46,913 bases of DNA from NCBI RefSeq assembly GCF_000485595.1, contig NW_014578320.1, positions 75,206 to 122,118 on the forward strand, written 5' to 3'. Position 1 is the stretch's first letter. The number at the start of each line of letters is the position of its first letter. This stretch comes from Priapulus caudatus (Eukaryota > Priapulida > Priapulimorpha > Priapulimorphida > Priapulidae). A program made the position numbers and the translations under genes. Of this stretch, positions 9,981 to 20,092 are shown piece by piece. Under the pieces are notes generated by a model. It ran no database searches, was not told where the DNA came from, and saw nothing but the letters and a program-made list of their open reading frames with translations.

Positions 9981-10960
9981 GTAAGAGCTGTCACAGCCCG
10001 TGGTGTCGTGACGTCACCAGCAGGGTAAAGATGTTGATCCAGGCGTGGTGTCGTGGACGTCACAGCGAGTAAGATGCTGTCACAGGCGTGGTGTCGTTGG
10101 ACGTCAACCGAGCAGTAACACTCTCATCAGGCGTGGGTGTGGACGTCACCAGCAGGTAAGATGTTGTCACAGGCGTGGTGTCGTGGACGTCACCAGCAGG
10201 TAAGATGTTGTCACAGGCGTGGTGTCGTGGACGTCACCAGCAGGTAAGATGTTGTCACAGGGTGGTGTCCGTGACCGTCATCGCGCAGGTAAGATGGTTG
10301 TCACAGGCGTGTGTCGTGGACGTCAGCCAGCAGGTCAGATGTTGTCACAGGCGTGGTGTCCGTGACGTCACCAGCAGTGTAAGAATGTTGTCACAGGCGT
10401 GTGGTGGCCGTGAACGTCACCAGCAAGATAAAATGCTGTACAGGCGTGGTGTCGTGGACGTTACTCAGCAGATACAGATGTTGTACGAGGCGTGGTGTCG
10501 TGCCGTAACAGCAGGTAAGATGTTGTCAGCAGGGCGTGGTGTCGGTGGACGTCCAACTACAGGTAAATGTTGTGCAGCCAGGCGTGGTGTCGTGGACGTT
10601 ACCAGCAGGTGAAGATGTTGTCACAGGCGGTGGTGTCGGTGGACACGTCAGCCAGCAGGTAAGTATGTTGGTCAGCAGGCGTGGTGTCGTGGACGTCACA
10701 CAGCAGGTAAGATTGGCGTGGTCCACAGCGTGGTGTCGTGGACGTCACGCAGCAGGTAAAGATGTTGTCACCGCGTGGTGTCGTGGACGTGTACCAGCAG
10801 GTAAGATGTTGTCACACGCGTGTGTCGTGGAACGCGGTGCCCCAGCAGGTAGATGTTGTCACAGGGCGTGGTGTCGTGGCGTACCACAGTAAGATGTTTG
10901 TCACCGGGCGTGTTGTCGTGACGCTTACCGAGCAGGTAGATGTTGTCACGGCAAAGGTAG
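9981..10960 (+). repeat. 44-bp array built from an exon end plus 5' splice site
   Basis: About 22 tandem units, with exact 44-bp spacing in the clean copies (10141, 10185, 10229). Each unit is GCGTGGTGTCGTGGACGTCA followed by CCAGCAG, then GTAAGATGTTGTCACAG. The first 27 bp equal the 3' end of the exon at 9877-9980; the remaining 17 bp equal the intron start, including the donor consensus CAG|GTAAGA, and end in an AG. Many units carry one-base indels. Frames through the array are repeat translations. Confidence 0.88.
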
Positions 10961-11545
10961 GAAGTTGTCCACAGAGCGAGCTCATACTTCGTAATGGAAG
11001 GCTAATTCAGCCATCAGATAGATACTTTTATTTAATAAGAATTTACCCCGGACAGATTCGGTGACATGGGACATGCCTCGGGCGAGCTATCAGCCACGGG
11101 AAGGCCTCATTAGTGCAAGGCAGTGAAGACAGGTTGATCACTCCCCCTATGCAAATAGTAAGAAAGACATCCAGTTAAGTGACGAAAACGCGTACGTGAC
11201 ATTGCCCTTAGAGGGATTAATCATATTTGTGTCTTACTCTGTAGGAGGCTTAATAGAATTGATTGATTTGTACGTTAGCCATCTTGGTGGGGTGTTTTTT
11301 TTCTGTCCATGACGTGATTTCGACGCTCTTCTCTTCTCTCTCTAATAAGCGTGTGCTATATAATGTGCAGACTATAGATAGTCGGGCTGTATCGTGATGT
11401 AATTACCTATATGGAGATAATAATTCACTATAGATCTGGTTGTAAATCCAAAGGAGCATGCAAATCGTGCAATGGCACTGTAGTGTTCAGTGTCCTAGTG
11501 CGTGTACTGAGACTAAACAAGATACGGACTCTTAGAACTGCATTT
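10961..11545. other. Arm interior without a supported gene
   Basis: About 580 bp, mirrored at 17215-17700. Poly-T and CT clusters near 11297-11345 would suit an intron. No frame survives in both arms. Confidence 0.5.
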
Positions 11546-12450
11546 CATGCTCGAGAGTCTAGAATCTCCCTCCCTCGTCTCTCGTTACACTGTGCACTCT
11601 CATTTTGCATCCTATCTGCGCGAGCTACGTCCTAGCTCTCAATTCTGTCTGCATATTTGTGTTTGTGTGTCTCTCTCTTGTGCTAGTCATCATCACTATA
11701 CGCTTCGATTCATATGCCTTTTGGCGTTTTGGCCGGGTATTTTCCTGCTTGCTCGACGTCTCTCGAGAAACGACCTGAGCGCTCTGTCCTGCGCGTCCTG
11801 ATACTCTGGTGTGCTCTGTCTGAGCCTATGACTGGTCTCGCGCTGTCGCTATTTATTTTGCCCCTCAGGGATTCTGGGAACTCCCTCGCAATAACGTGGT
11901 GTGTGACCTTATTCCTTTAACGCGTAGCAAACGTGTTAGGCTTGTGTGTGAGTCGTCTCCTCCCTCTCGTCTTTTCTCTCTGGTCGTTCTGTTGCCTGTC
12001 TTTGCTTCTTGGTCATCTCTGCATCTGCTCTCTGCTCTCTACTTTCCTCTGTGGTGTCTGCTCTCTCCGTCGCACGACCTGCGCTGCTCATCTCTCTCTC
12101 CCTCTCTGCTCTCCGTCTCTCTGCTGCTCTCTGTCTCACTCTCCCCCTCCTTCTCGCTCATGCTCTTCCTTGCTCCTCTCTGCTCTCTCTCCTCGTCTCT
12201 CCTCTCTGCTCTCTCTTATCTCTCTGCTGCCTCTGCTCTCTCCTCTGCGTCGTGCTTTTCCCTTCTCTGGCCGCCTTGCCTGTCTGACCGCTCCTCCTGC
12301 GCCGCTCTCCTTGGCTCTGCTGCTCTGCTCTTGCTGCTTCTACTGTCTATATCTCTCATGCTCGGCCTCTCGGTGCTCTCTGCTCTCTATCTATCTATCT
12401 GTCTCTGCTAATCTGCTGGCTCTCTGTCATGTATATACAAGCAGCTGCGT
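11546..12450. repeat. CT-rich low-complexity tract
   Basis: Strongly pyrimidine-rich DNA on the plus strand, dominated by CTCTGCTCTCT-type repeats from about 11950 to 12420. The 171- and 179-codon Ser/Leu/Cys frames and the Arg/Glu frame on the other strand are its translations. It spans the inner end of the left palindrome arm. The tract could double as an extended polypyrimidine region upstream of the exon near 12485. Confidence 0.85.
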
Positions 12451-12484
12451 GAGTCTGTCCGCCGTGGTTTGACATATTTACAAG

Positions 12485-12542
12485 GACGTCGCGAGAATAG
12501 CCGACGGGGCATTAAATATTCTGATTGCAAATTCTGGCCGCG
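12485..12542 (+). CDS. Probable short-chain dehydrogenase/reductase exon fragment
   Basis: In the frame beginning at 12485 the sequence reads DVARIADGALNILIANSGRG up to a strong donor GGCCGCG|GTAAGT at 12543. The GALNILIANSG part resembles the SDR segment G-x-L-x-x-L-[IV]-x-N-x-G that follows the nucleotide-binding beta strands and contributes to the cofactor and active-site architecture. The spacing Asp-Val...Gly-x-Leu-Asn fits SDRs. The frame is closed upstream by TGA at 12470-12472, so the acceptor should lie in 12473-12484 (TTTACAAG is possible, though weak). Only about 19 residues are visible; the catalytic Ser/Tyr-x-x-x-Lys would be on later exons, not found here. It could be a pseudogene piece. 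Confidence 0.35.
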
Positions 12543-12925
12543 GTAAGTAATGGCGGCAGCGAGGTGGCATGCGCGTGAGTTATGGCGGCAGCGGTGGCAT
12601 CCGGTGCCAGAAACGCCTTCTGCTGCCCTTCTTCCCGGCCGTCTACAGTGCTGTCGCTCTATCTCTGCCAGTCTGGCTCATTGCACGGCAGATGGCTCCG
12701 AACGGTATGACTGCTTGTCCGCTCCCTGTTCTCGTATTGCGGGGCAGTCTGCGGCGAACATGGCTGCGCAGGTGCCCGTCGTGAATCGCGTTCTAGGTAT
12801 CTAAATTCATTCACGGAAACGTTTTGCTTTCCGTGTCGCAGAAGTAATAACTGATATGTGTTTTTTTTGTTCGGTGTCGCCCCACGGGAGTTGTTTTGAG
12901 CTCGCTGCGACGCGGCGGCGACTCG
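12543..12925. other. No supported gene downstream of the SDR-like exon
   Basis: GC-rich DNA with GGCGGCAG repeats near 12550-12600. Two ATG frames (12550-12804 and 12569-12784) overlap and neither shows a family. One contains a hydrophobic stretch, LLLPFFPAVYSAVALSLPVW, that could be a membrane segment by chance. Confidence 0.4.
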
Positions 12926-13035
12926 TATGCGCGTGCTAGAGAGTGCGAGGGTGACGTGGAGCAGGGTGAGATGAGCAGGTGAGTGAGTGAGCAGGGTGAG
13001 GAGTGATGGCAGGGTGAGTGAGGCAGGGTGAGCGA
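12926..13035. repeat. GAGCAGGGTGAGTGA minisatellite
   Basis: Short imperfect tandem repeat of about 15-17 bp (GCAGGGTGAG with GTGAGTGA inserts). Each unit contains a GGTGAG that resembles a splice donor, but no exon frame accompanies it. Confidence 0.7.
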
Positions 13036-13191
13036 CTATCCACATCGACCTAACGCACTGTCCGTCAGCGTCCACCCCCACATCATCCTTACAGCATAGC
13101 TGCTGCTGCACTCCACTCACGGGCCGGCACGCCGGATGCAGGGAGCTGACCCGCGTAAGCGAGTGATTTACGGAACGCGTTTCTAAAAAAA

Positions 13192-13216
13192 NNNNNNNNN
13201 NNNNNNNNNNNNNNNN
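13192..13216. other. Assembly gap (25 N)
   Basis: Twenty-five unresolved bases following A8. The right side starts in an AT tract matching the reverse complement of the microsatellite at 4518-4566, so the join is in low-complexity DNA and its order is not assured. Confidence 0.98.
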
Positions 13217-14000
13217 TATATTATGATTTCTCTTAAATGTTATAAGTATGTGGTCTGCGTCGTACTCTTGGTTTAGTGTGTATAATGTATCCGATATTAT
13301 AGATTTGCATATAGATGCAGTCTCACGTCTCGTCCTACGGGAACCTCCTATGTTACGTGCTCCGAAGCAAACCAGTCTCATTACTGCTCATGGACAGTAT
13401 TTCACTACCACAACCGAACGTCGTTCCAAGGGTGAGCTCTCTTCACATTCCACAGCGCTACTGCAAAACGCATACACGCGATGTCCCAGTCTGCGTGCAG
13501 CAATCCAGCTGCCTCAAGATATCAGATTTTAGCGCAATGCAATGCGTTTTGAAAATAAAGTGTTAATGCCGCAAAAATGCTTTTTTTCCTCGGCTTTCTA
13601 CATGCCATCTTCTCTGTTTTCTGCTATTTAGTCTCCCCCACCTCGTCTCTTTCTGCTCTCTAGTCTCTCGCGTGCCGCCTAACTCGTGCTCGTCTGCTCC
13701 TGCGCGCGGCGCGGCGCTCTCTCTCTCTCTGCGTCTTGTGTGTGTCCGCCGGGATTCATGAATCGCGATCACCCAGACTTGCAAGACCGTTTCAATAAAA
13801 TTAATGCTAACTAAATATCGAAATGCTAGGTACTACCAACTTCTTAATGTTTTCTATGTGTGTATTCTCTTTCTCTTTTTCGACCTATTATTGCGACAGT
13901 TTCCTGTAGAATTCGTCCAATTCCTACGTGCAACGCTACCAAATCTACGCTTGCCAGCCGCCATGCTTTTTCGCTGGCTCTACTGTTGCAACGCTTGTTT
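13217..14000 (-). repeat. Inverted copy of 3810-4530
   Basis: Reading on the plus strand this is the reverse complement of 4530 down to about 3810: AT tract edge, decayed copy of the exon at 4328-4431, the CT-rich tract, then the block A 3' part (GTTTCAATAAAATTAATGCT to TACTGTTGCAACGCTTG). At about 14000 it switches to block B, whereas the source continues into the TATA palindrome. Confidence 0.82.
13315..13430 (+). pseudogene. Decayed copy of the exon at 4328-4431
   Basis: Flanked by the same ATATAG acceptor-like and CCAAGGGTGAGC donor-like sequences, but 116 bp instead of 104 bp. Single-base insertions shift the frame repeatedly, and an additional G precedes the donor. If the insertions are consensus errors this could be an intact second copy; as written it is not translatable as one exon. 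Confidence 0.55.
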
Positions 14001-15133
14001 GTACGTTTGTGGGCGCGCACAGACTAAAACTTAAAGCGTGTATATATGATGTATTTAGGCGGTAGTCCGAGCACGAACGATCCCCGCACGATCCCCGCAC
14101 GACTGCAACACGTCTTCCGTTCGCGTGGCGATGTTTCCCATCACGCCCCCGTACATCATATTATATTCCACACTGAGTCCGTGGGTCATTGAAAGCATGA
14201 CTAGCAGCCATGGACGTCTGACAAATATTCATATATGAACGCATGAAACCGTCTATCTACGTCACGCTCGTCGTTATTTCCTTCTTATTATAGAGAACTA
14301 CTCGACACACACGCTGTTCTCGTGTCGAACAGTTGCCGCGTCGAAAGCATTAATAACGTACAATGACCCCCTGCTTTGCTAGGAAAAATATAACTCGTAG
14401 GCGGGGAGGGGTGACATTTAAACTATGCTTCAATACGGCCTCGGCTACGACTCTTCTATCAGACGAAAAGCGTAGGTTATATTTAGAATATCTAGTATGG
14501 TATTATTGCGTTATTTAAACTTTTCAAACCTAGCCAACCCTTTCCAAAGCTTTTTAACCTTTTTACTTGGGTTGAGATATTTTTTACGAGCATTGGCACG
14601 AAGGAATGTACCATATGATTTTTCTGGAAAATGCAAGCTGAACACATGCAAATGCAAGTTCAACAACTTGATATCAAATATCGTATTAATATAATGCCAC
14701 CTGTTTCCTTATGGACTTTCCTTCTGTTCTTCGTTGTTTGATAGTCACCAGAGGGTATTATCGAAGTCCTAGCATCTGCAAGCTGTATAGCATTTATGCT
14801 GCTCATAGAGTTACGGTGTTTCTGTCATCTATCAGCAACAGACACATTCACAACTAGGACTAATAAGTATACGATAAACATGCTTCTAAACACGCTGAAT
14901 TCTAGCCAGGCACGAGTCAGCATTCAGCCGTCTTCGTAACGGTGTTTTAATCGTCACATTAAATCGCTTATAGTGAATATCGCGTTAATGCCAAATGTTC
15001 ATGAATGGCTTTGGATGAAGTTGTTCATTAACACAGCTTTCCGCGGTATCCACGCGCGAAATGCACAATTCAGGCGCGCGAAATGATATTATAATATAAT
15101 ATTTCGCATTACGCGCGCCTGAACTGTGCATTA
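14001..15133 (+). repeat. Block B, copy 1
   Basis: Direct duplicate of 22310-23490, from GTACGTTTGTGGGCGCGC to the CGCGCGCCTGAACTGTGCAT segment. Internal landmarks are GGCGGTAGTCCGAGCACGAA, ACTCGACACACACGCTGTTC and AGCAACAGACACATTCACAA. Differences are again mainly one-base indels. No frame is shared: the 39-codon frame visible in copy 2 is shifted here. Confidence 0.85.
15040..15133. repeat. Inverted pair of the 22-bp satellite unit, unexpanded
   Basis: CGCGCGAAATGCACAATTCA continuing GGCGCGCGAAAT faces, across an AT-rich spacer, ATTTCGCATTACGCGCGCCT continuing GAACTGTGCAT. This is a head-to-head pair of single satellite units. In the block B copy at 23400-23490 the same right-hand unit is followed by about 150 tandem units. 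Confidence 0.7.
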
Positions 15134-15144
15134 GTTCGATTTCC

Positions 15145-15245
15145 ATGCCAACAGTTAATGTTGATCGTCGGCGGATCGCCCCCGTGAACATGGAAGCAGA
15201 CGACGTGTTTTGCACGCAAGACGTCATCGACGGGTTCTATACACA
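15145..15245 (+). CDS. Possible short coding segment ahead of a CA tract
   Basis: An ATG at 15145 opens [20 protein letters not shown], then [14 protein letters not shown], before the frame enters CA repeats. The first 34 residues are of mixed composition and could be a real exon ending near a GCACGCGGGG segment. There is no clear donor and no family match I can make. Low confidence. Confidence 0.2.
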
Positions 15246-15279
15246 GGCACGCGGGGCACATGCGCCCGCACGCACGCGC

Positions 15280-15282
15280 GCT

Positions 15283-15313
<31 letters not shown>

Positions 15314-15396
15314 GCGCGCGCGCACGCATGCATGCATGCACGTACATGCGCAGGCAGGGACACACACACACTTACACACACACACATACACACACA

Positions 15397-15446
<50 letters not shown>
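15280..15446. repeat. (CA)n microsatellite with GC inserts
   Basis: CA runs at 15283-15310 and 15360-15446 separated by CG-rich GCGCGCGC and GCATGCATGCATGCA. All long frames here are dinucleotide translations. Confidence 0.93.
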
Positions 15447-15447
<1 letters not shown>

Positions 15448-15842
15448 TGTTCTGCTGGTCTATTGTTGTCCGGGCTTTTGACATTTTTTGTTTGTTTCTA
15501 ATCTTATGCCGCTATTTATATATTATGATCCGATCTATAAAAAAAACATTCAACAGCAGTTCCTAGACTTATACAGGGGTAGGATATACCACATATATAT
15601 ATAAATGACTTGTACAAACATTGTCTGAACTCGTCAGCACTGGTCTCATAACTATATACTCTAACGAGTAGACGAACTTCATCTATCGTATCCGTGCCAC
15701 GAAAGTTCACTCCTACTCTCCGTAAATAGCTTCACATTAAGCCCCTGTCCCGTCCGCAACTTAACACCAACTATGCACTACGCGCGCGCGCGCGCGTAAA
15801 AGTGTCGCGCGAGAAAACGCGTTAGTTTACGTCACACGCTGC
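15447..15842. other. No supported gene
   Basis: Mixed AT-rich DNA with a short (CG)n run at 15781-15796. No persuasive frame or splice-bounded segment. Confidence 0.5.
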
Positions 15843-15997
15843 ATGCGATATGATATGACTACTAGGCACTTAGGATATGACTACTAGGCACTTAAAAGAA
15901 AAAAAAACCCTAACCCTAACCCTAACCTAACCTAAACCCTAAACCTAACCTAAACCCTAACCCTAACCCTAAAAAAAGTAGTCATATCATATCGCAT
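15843..15997. repeat. Telomere-type tract between 20-bp inverted repeats (unit T1)
   Basis: ATGCGATATGATATGACTAC at 15843-15862 is exactly matched in reverse by 15978-15997. Between them, 15908-15976 is a mixed CCCTAA/CCTAA/CCCTAAA array of about 11 units. A second CATATGACTACTAGGCACTT-like segment repeats at 15872-15893. The centre of the arms (about 15920) falls in the array. Confidence 0.85.
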
Positions 15998-16089
15998 CTA
16001 ACTGCCGGTTGCGCATGCAGCACTCCGTATTACGCTCTGCAACTTAACGCATCGAGCACTCTACCGACAGTATAGATTCAAGCATCCAG

Positions 16090-16275
16090 ACTTATATATA
16101 TATATATATATATTGCTCTCTCTCACGCGCGCGCTCTCTCTTTTCCTCCTCTTTCACTTTCTCTTGTTCTTTCTCTTGCTCTCTTTCTTTATCGCTTTCT
16201 TCTCCTCCCCCTATCTCTCTCTCTTTCTCTTGCTTTCTCGATCGGTCTTTCTCTCTCTCCCCGCTGCTCTACGCG
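16090..16275. repeat. (TA)n and CT-rich tract
   Basis: TATATATA at 16093-16112, then CTCT/CTTT-rich DNA. The 98-codon Leu/Ser/Phe frame over it is a low-complexity artefact. Confidence 0.85.
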
Positions 16276-16740
16276 CGCCCTCTCCCAGTCTATCCACGGC
16301 TAACACATCACTCTCATCCAGTCCAACATCAATCCTACTGCGATGGCGAATGTTGACTAGCTGTTTAATTGCATCGGGCGTGTTAGCAGGCGGCGTAAGC
16401 AGAAACTAATCATGCTTCAGCTTTCCGACAGCTGCTATCGTGTGTCGGCATGCGATGCGCGTATGCGATCCGTGTTCCGTATTGTAAGGGGGGCAGGTAT
16501 ATCTCCGTCGATTTTCGCGTCTTTGTTTCACACGGATCCGCCCGTTGGCGGTATATTGATCCTGATCGGCGAAAAGAACGCGCTATCGGCCGTCAAGCAG
16601 GTGGTGCATTTGCTGCGATCTTGCAGCGAGTGTTGAACAGGCAGCGGTGAGTGCAGCTTGACGAATTTAACGGTCTGCTGAAAGCCGATGCGAACCCAAC
16701 TATGTTTTTTTTCAATAAAAATCACTAAATAATAATTGTT
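16276..16740. other. Spacer with two weak coding candidates
   Basis: On the minus strand 16283-16392 is open and reads ANTPDAIKQLVNIRHRSRID, then VGLDESDVLAVD, with normal protein-like composition but no good splice sites. On the plus strand 16412-16636 and 16450-16650 are two overlapping open frames; the second ends close to CAGGCAGCG|GTGAGT, a plausible donor. I recognise none of these. An AATAAAAATCAC near 16713 could be a poly(A) signal. Confidence 0.25.
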
Positions 16741-17086
16741 TTTATCATTTTATTACTAATCATTAGGTATTTTATCAAAAAGTTGTGTTTTTTGATAAGC
16801 TTCGAGCATTAATTAATAGGATTTAAGCTCGCCGTCCTATGTCCATACTGTGTCCGCCCGAACTCATCTTTCGCCAACTGGTTGAGGAACGTATACCGAC
16901 GACGATTGTATGACGAGAGTCCAGCCACATGCTCATGCAAAGGCACACAGCCTAACACGTTTGCTACGCGTTAAAGGAATAAGGTCACACACGTTTGTAC
17001 ACGTTTGGACTTCAATCCTGGCATATCGCACCATCTACTGGTTGGACGGGCCTCAGGTCGTTTCACGCAGGAAAATACGGCAAAAC

Positions 17087-17182
17087 AAGGCTATCATCAC
17101 TGTTTACTGCGGTAGAGTAGGCTCTGATGGATACAAGGCTATCATCACTGTTTATTGCGGTAGAGTAGGCTCTGATGGATAC
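17087..17182 (+). repeat. Perfect 48-bp tandem duplication
   Basis: Two adjacent units, 17087-17134 and 17135-17182, each beginning AAGGCTATCATCACTGTTTA and ending GGCTCTGATGGATAC, differing at one base (TTTACTG / TTTATTG). The length is a multiple of three, so an open frame through it repeats AIITVYCGRVGSDGYK twice. The left arm does not contain the segment clearly. Confidence 0.9.
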
Positions 17183-17716
17183 AAATTGGATGAAATTACC
17201 TGAATGGTTAGCGACTGACGTTTCCTGACTATAGTGCCATGCACGATTTGCATGCTCCTTTGATTTACAACCAGATCTATAGTGAATTATTATATTATAG
17301 GTATTACATCACGATAAGCGATATCTATAGTCATGGCCACATTAGATAGCACGATTATTAGAGAGAGAGAGCGAGAGAGCGTGAATAACGTATGACAGAA
17401 ACAAGATGTAACGTACAACAATAAGTTCTATTAAGCCTCTACAGAGTAATACACAAATATGATAATCCCTCTAAGGGCAATGTCACGTACGCGTTTTCGT
17501 CCACCTAACCTGGATGTCTTTCTTTACTTTTGATAGGGGGAGTGATCACTGTCTCACTGCCTTGGCACTAATGAGGCGGGTGAGTGATTAGTCGCCCGAG
17601 GCATGTCCATGTCACCGAATCTGTCGGTGTAAATTCTTATAAATAAGTATCTATCTATGGCTGAATTAGCTTCATTACAGTATGAGCTCGCTCGCACGTG
17701 ACAATCCTACCTTGCC

Positions 17717-18693
17717 GTGACAACATCTTACCTTGCTGGTAACGTCCACGACACCACGCCGGGTGCACATCTTACCTGCTGGCTGACGTCACGACACCAC
17801 GCCTGTGACAACATCTTACCTGCTGGTGACGTCCACGACACCACGCCTGTGACAACATCTTACCTGCTGGGTAAGTCCACGACACCACGCCGGGTGGACA
17901 ACATCTTAACCTGCTGGTGACGTCCACGACACACGCCTGCTGACAGCATCTTACCTGCTGCGGGGGTGGGGATACGGTCCACGACACCACGCCTGTGACA
18001 ACATCCTTACCTGGCTTTTCGTGACGTCCACGACACCCACGCCTGCTGACAACAATGCTTACCTTGTGGTAACGTCCACGACACCACGCCTTGTGACAAA
18101 GCTTACCTGTTAGTGGCGTCCACGACACACGCCATGTGACAACATCTGGACTTTTGCTGCGTGACGTCCACGACACACCGCCTGTGACAACAATCTTTAT
18201 CTGCTGGTAACGTCCCGACACCACGGCCCTGTGACAGATTTTACCTGCTGGTGACGTTCACGCCCACCACGCCTGTGCAACTCTTACCTGCTTGCGTGAC
18301 GTCCACGACACCACGCCTGTTGACAACATTCTACCTGCTGGTGACGTCACGACACACGCCTGTTGAACACATCTTACCTGCTGTGACGTCCACGACACCA
18401 CGCCTGTGATACATCTTACCTGCCTGCGTAACGGTCCACGACACCACGCCTGTGACAAACATCTTACCTGCTGTGACGTCCACGACACCACGAATATGCC
18501 TTGCTGACACATTTAACCTGCTGGTGACGTCCACGACACCACGCCTGTGACAACATCTTAGCCTGCTGTGACGTCACGACACCACGGCCTGTGACAGCAT
18601 CTTACCTGCTGGTGACGTCACGACCACCACGCCTGTGACAACATCTAACTGCTGGTGACGTCCACGACACCACGGCCTGTGACAGCCACTTAC
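17717..18693 (-). repeat. 44-bp exon-end/donor array, right arm
   Basis: Reverse complement of the array at 9981-10960, about 22 units reading, on the plus strand, CTTACCTGCTGGTGACGTCC then ACGACACCACGCCTGTGACAACAT. Indels are frequent. The units point to the minus strand, downstream of the exon copy at 18694-18802. Confidence 0.88.
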
Positions 18694-18802
18694 CTGGCTG
18701 GTGGACGTCCACGACACCACGCCTGTGATAACCTTCCTGTGCTCATTCGCATTTCACGGAACTAGTTCACTTTCTATGTCGCCAGGCTGGCCTCGGATAA
18801 AC
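18694..18802 (-). pseudogene. Mirrored, frame-broken copy of the exon at 9877-9980
   Basis: On the minus strand an acceptor TTTCTTTCGTAACAG precedes 18802 and a donor CCAG|GTAAGT follows 18694. The length is 109 bp against 104 bp in the left arm, with several indels, so the frame is lost. Splice sites are preserved, which fits either a recent duplicate or a noisy consensus. Confidence 0.5.
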
Positions 18803-18892
18803 CTGTTACGAAAGAAAGACGGAGGACTCCAAGACCTTGCGGTGCACGACACGTAACGATCACTGTACCGCATTGCCCCGCCCGCTGTTTTT

Positions 18893-19245
18893 TAATTTTT
18901 TTTTTCCATGTTTTTGGGCCGTACTGTATCATACCGTACTGTAACATTGCACGTACTGTATCATACGTGCGTATCATACTGTTTTTTTTTTTTTTGTTTT
19001 TTTTTTCTAATCATAACGTGCTTATCAATACTGTAAATCATTACCATATGTTGTATCATTTGCGTGCTGTATCATTACCGTACTGTATCGCACCGATACT
19101 GGTTATCATAACCAGGTTGTATCATACCGTGCTGATATCATACCGTTTACTGCTATCGCACCGTACGTTATCCATACCATGTTGTATCATACCGTGCTGC
19201 TATCATACCGTACTGTAATCCATTTCCCTTCGTACTGTATCGCGC
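18893..19245. repeat. 15-bp array and poly-T, right arm
   Basis: Reverse complement of 9543-9812: repeats of CTGTATCATACCGTA with variants, interrupted by T-rich runs at 18893-18905 and 18981-19007 that the left arm lacks. Confidence 0.85.
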
Positions 19246-20029
19246 CTGGTTAGAACGCCGCACTCCGTATCATGCCACATTAATGCGGCGTGCCCTTTCG
19301 ATGACTTTTCCCACAGTCAACTTCGGCTTACTAATTTTGGCGGGGTTTTCCATTGTGTGCTCATTCTTTCTTCGCACCGACCTGATTCCACGCAATCGGG
19401 GGCTTTTTTGCCTTTCATGCCGTGAGTTTGGCCATCATTTTGCCTAATGGCCAAAGCCAGCAGCGTTGTCCCGCCTTGTAAGAGCATTTAACTTTTAAAG
19501 GAATCATCAGTCAGTCAAATACATGCAAAAACCGAACATGTGCCTTGATGGGCTACTGTATTGCCTTAGCTTGAAAAAATGTGCCAGGATTCATGATCGT
19601 CATGCCGTAATATAGAATATCGAATAACAGAAAGCAATTCATTGAACATCTAATGGACACAAGTATCTAATTGCCGACAAAAGTCAAAGTGTTATTCTGT
19701 GGCGTTATAGCGGTTGTAGACTGCTACCGCGTCTCTGTTAACTGCATGCAATTTTTCCATTAAAAGAAGTGTAGAGGACAGGATTCTCGCGAGAAACACA
19801 GTGGCATCATTAGTGCAACCGCGTCAACAAAAAACTTTTGCTTGTTGCATATTGCCGGACGAAAACAACAATTGTCGAGTGTTCTAAGACATGTTAAGCC
19901 TTTACTGTAGCACGTGCAGTTATGAAGCACTACAGTGAGGATTGCCAGGGGGTCGGAAAAATACGAGAACGCACCAGAAAGACTGTTTGAAATTCACTTT
20001 CTTTAAGGTTTTCTATTGAATGTCGTTTG

Positions 20030-20058
20030 TCACACGCACTCACACACACACACACACA

Positions 20059-20092
<34 letters not shown>

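Larger units (their letters stand above)
6838..11945 (+). repeat. Left arm of a large inverted repeat
   Basis: Matches 16960-22315 in reverse complement along its whole length. Paired landmarks: CA tract and CATGCACACA (6855 / 22285); CGATACAGTATATA (7250 / 21870); AATAAATCAGTCTTC (7745 / 21200); TG tract (8330 / 20400); ACAACAAGCAAAG-type sequence (8915 / 19830); 15-bp array; exon; 44-bp array; CATGCCTCGGG (11070 / 17600); and AACGCGTAGCAAACGTG (11920 / 16960). Identity looks roughly 80-90% with mostly one-base indels. Features within it are listed separately. Confidence 0.85.

Noticed and set aside
11896-12472. Ser/Leu/Cys-rich 171-179-codon frames resembling membrane proteins
   Set aside because: Translations of CT-rich low-complexity DNA; both other frames are equally open.
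15908-15976. A true chromosome end
   Set aside because: The tract is only about 70 bp, enclosed by inverted repeats and followed by more than 30 kb of other DNA.
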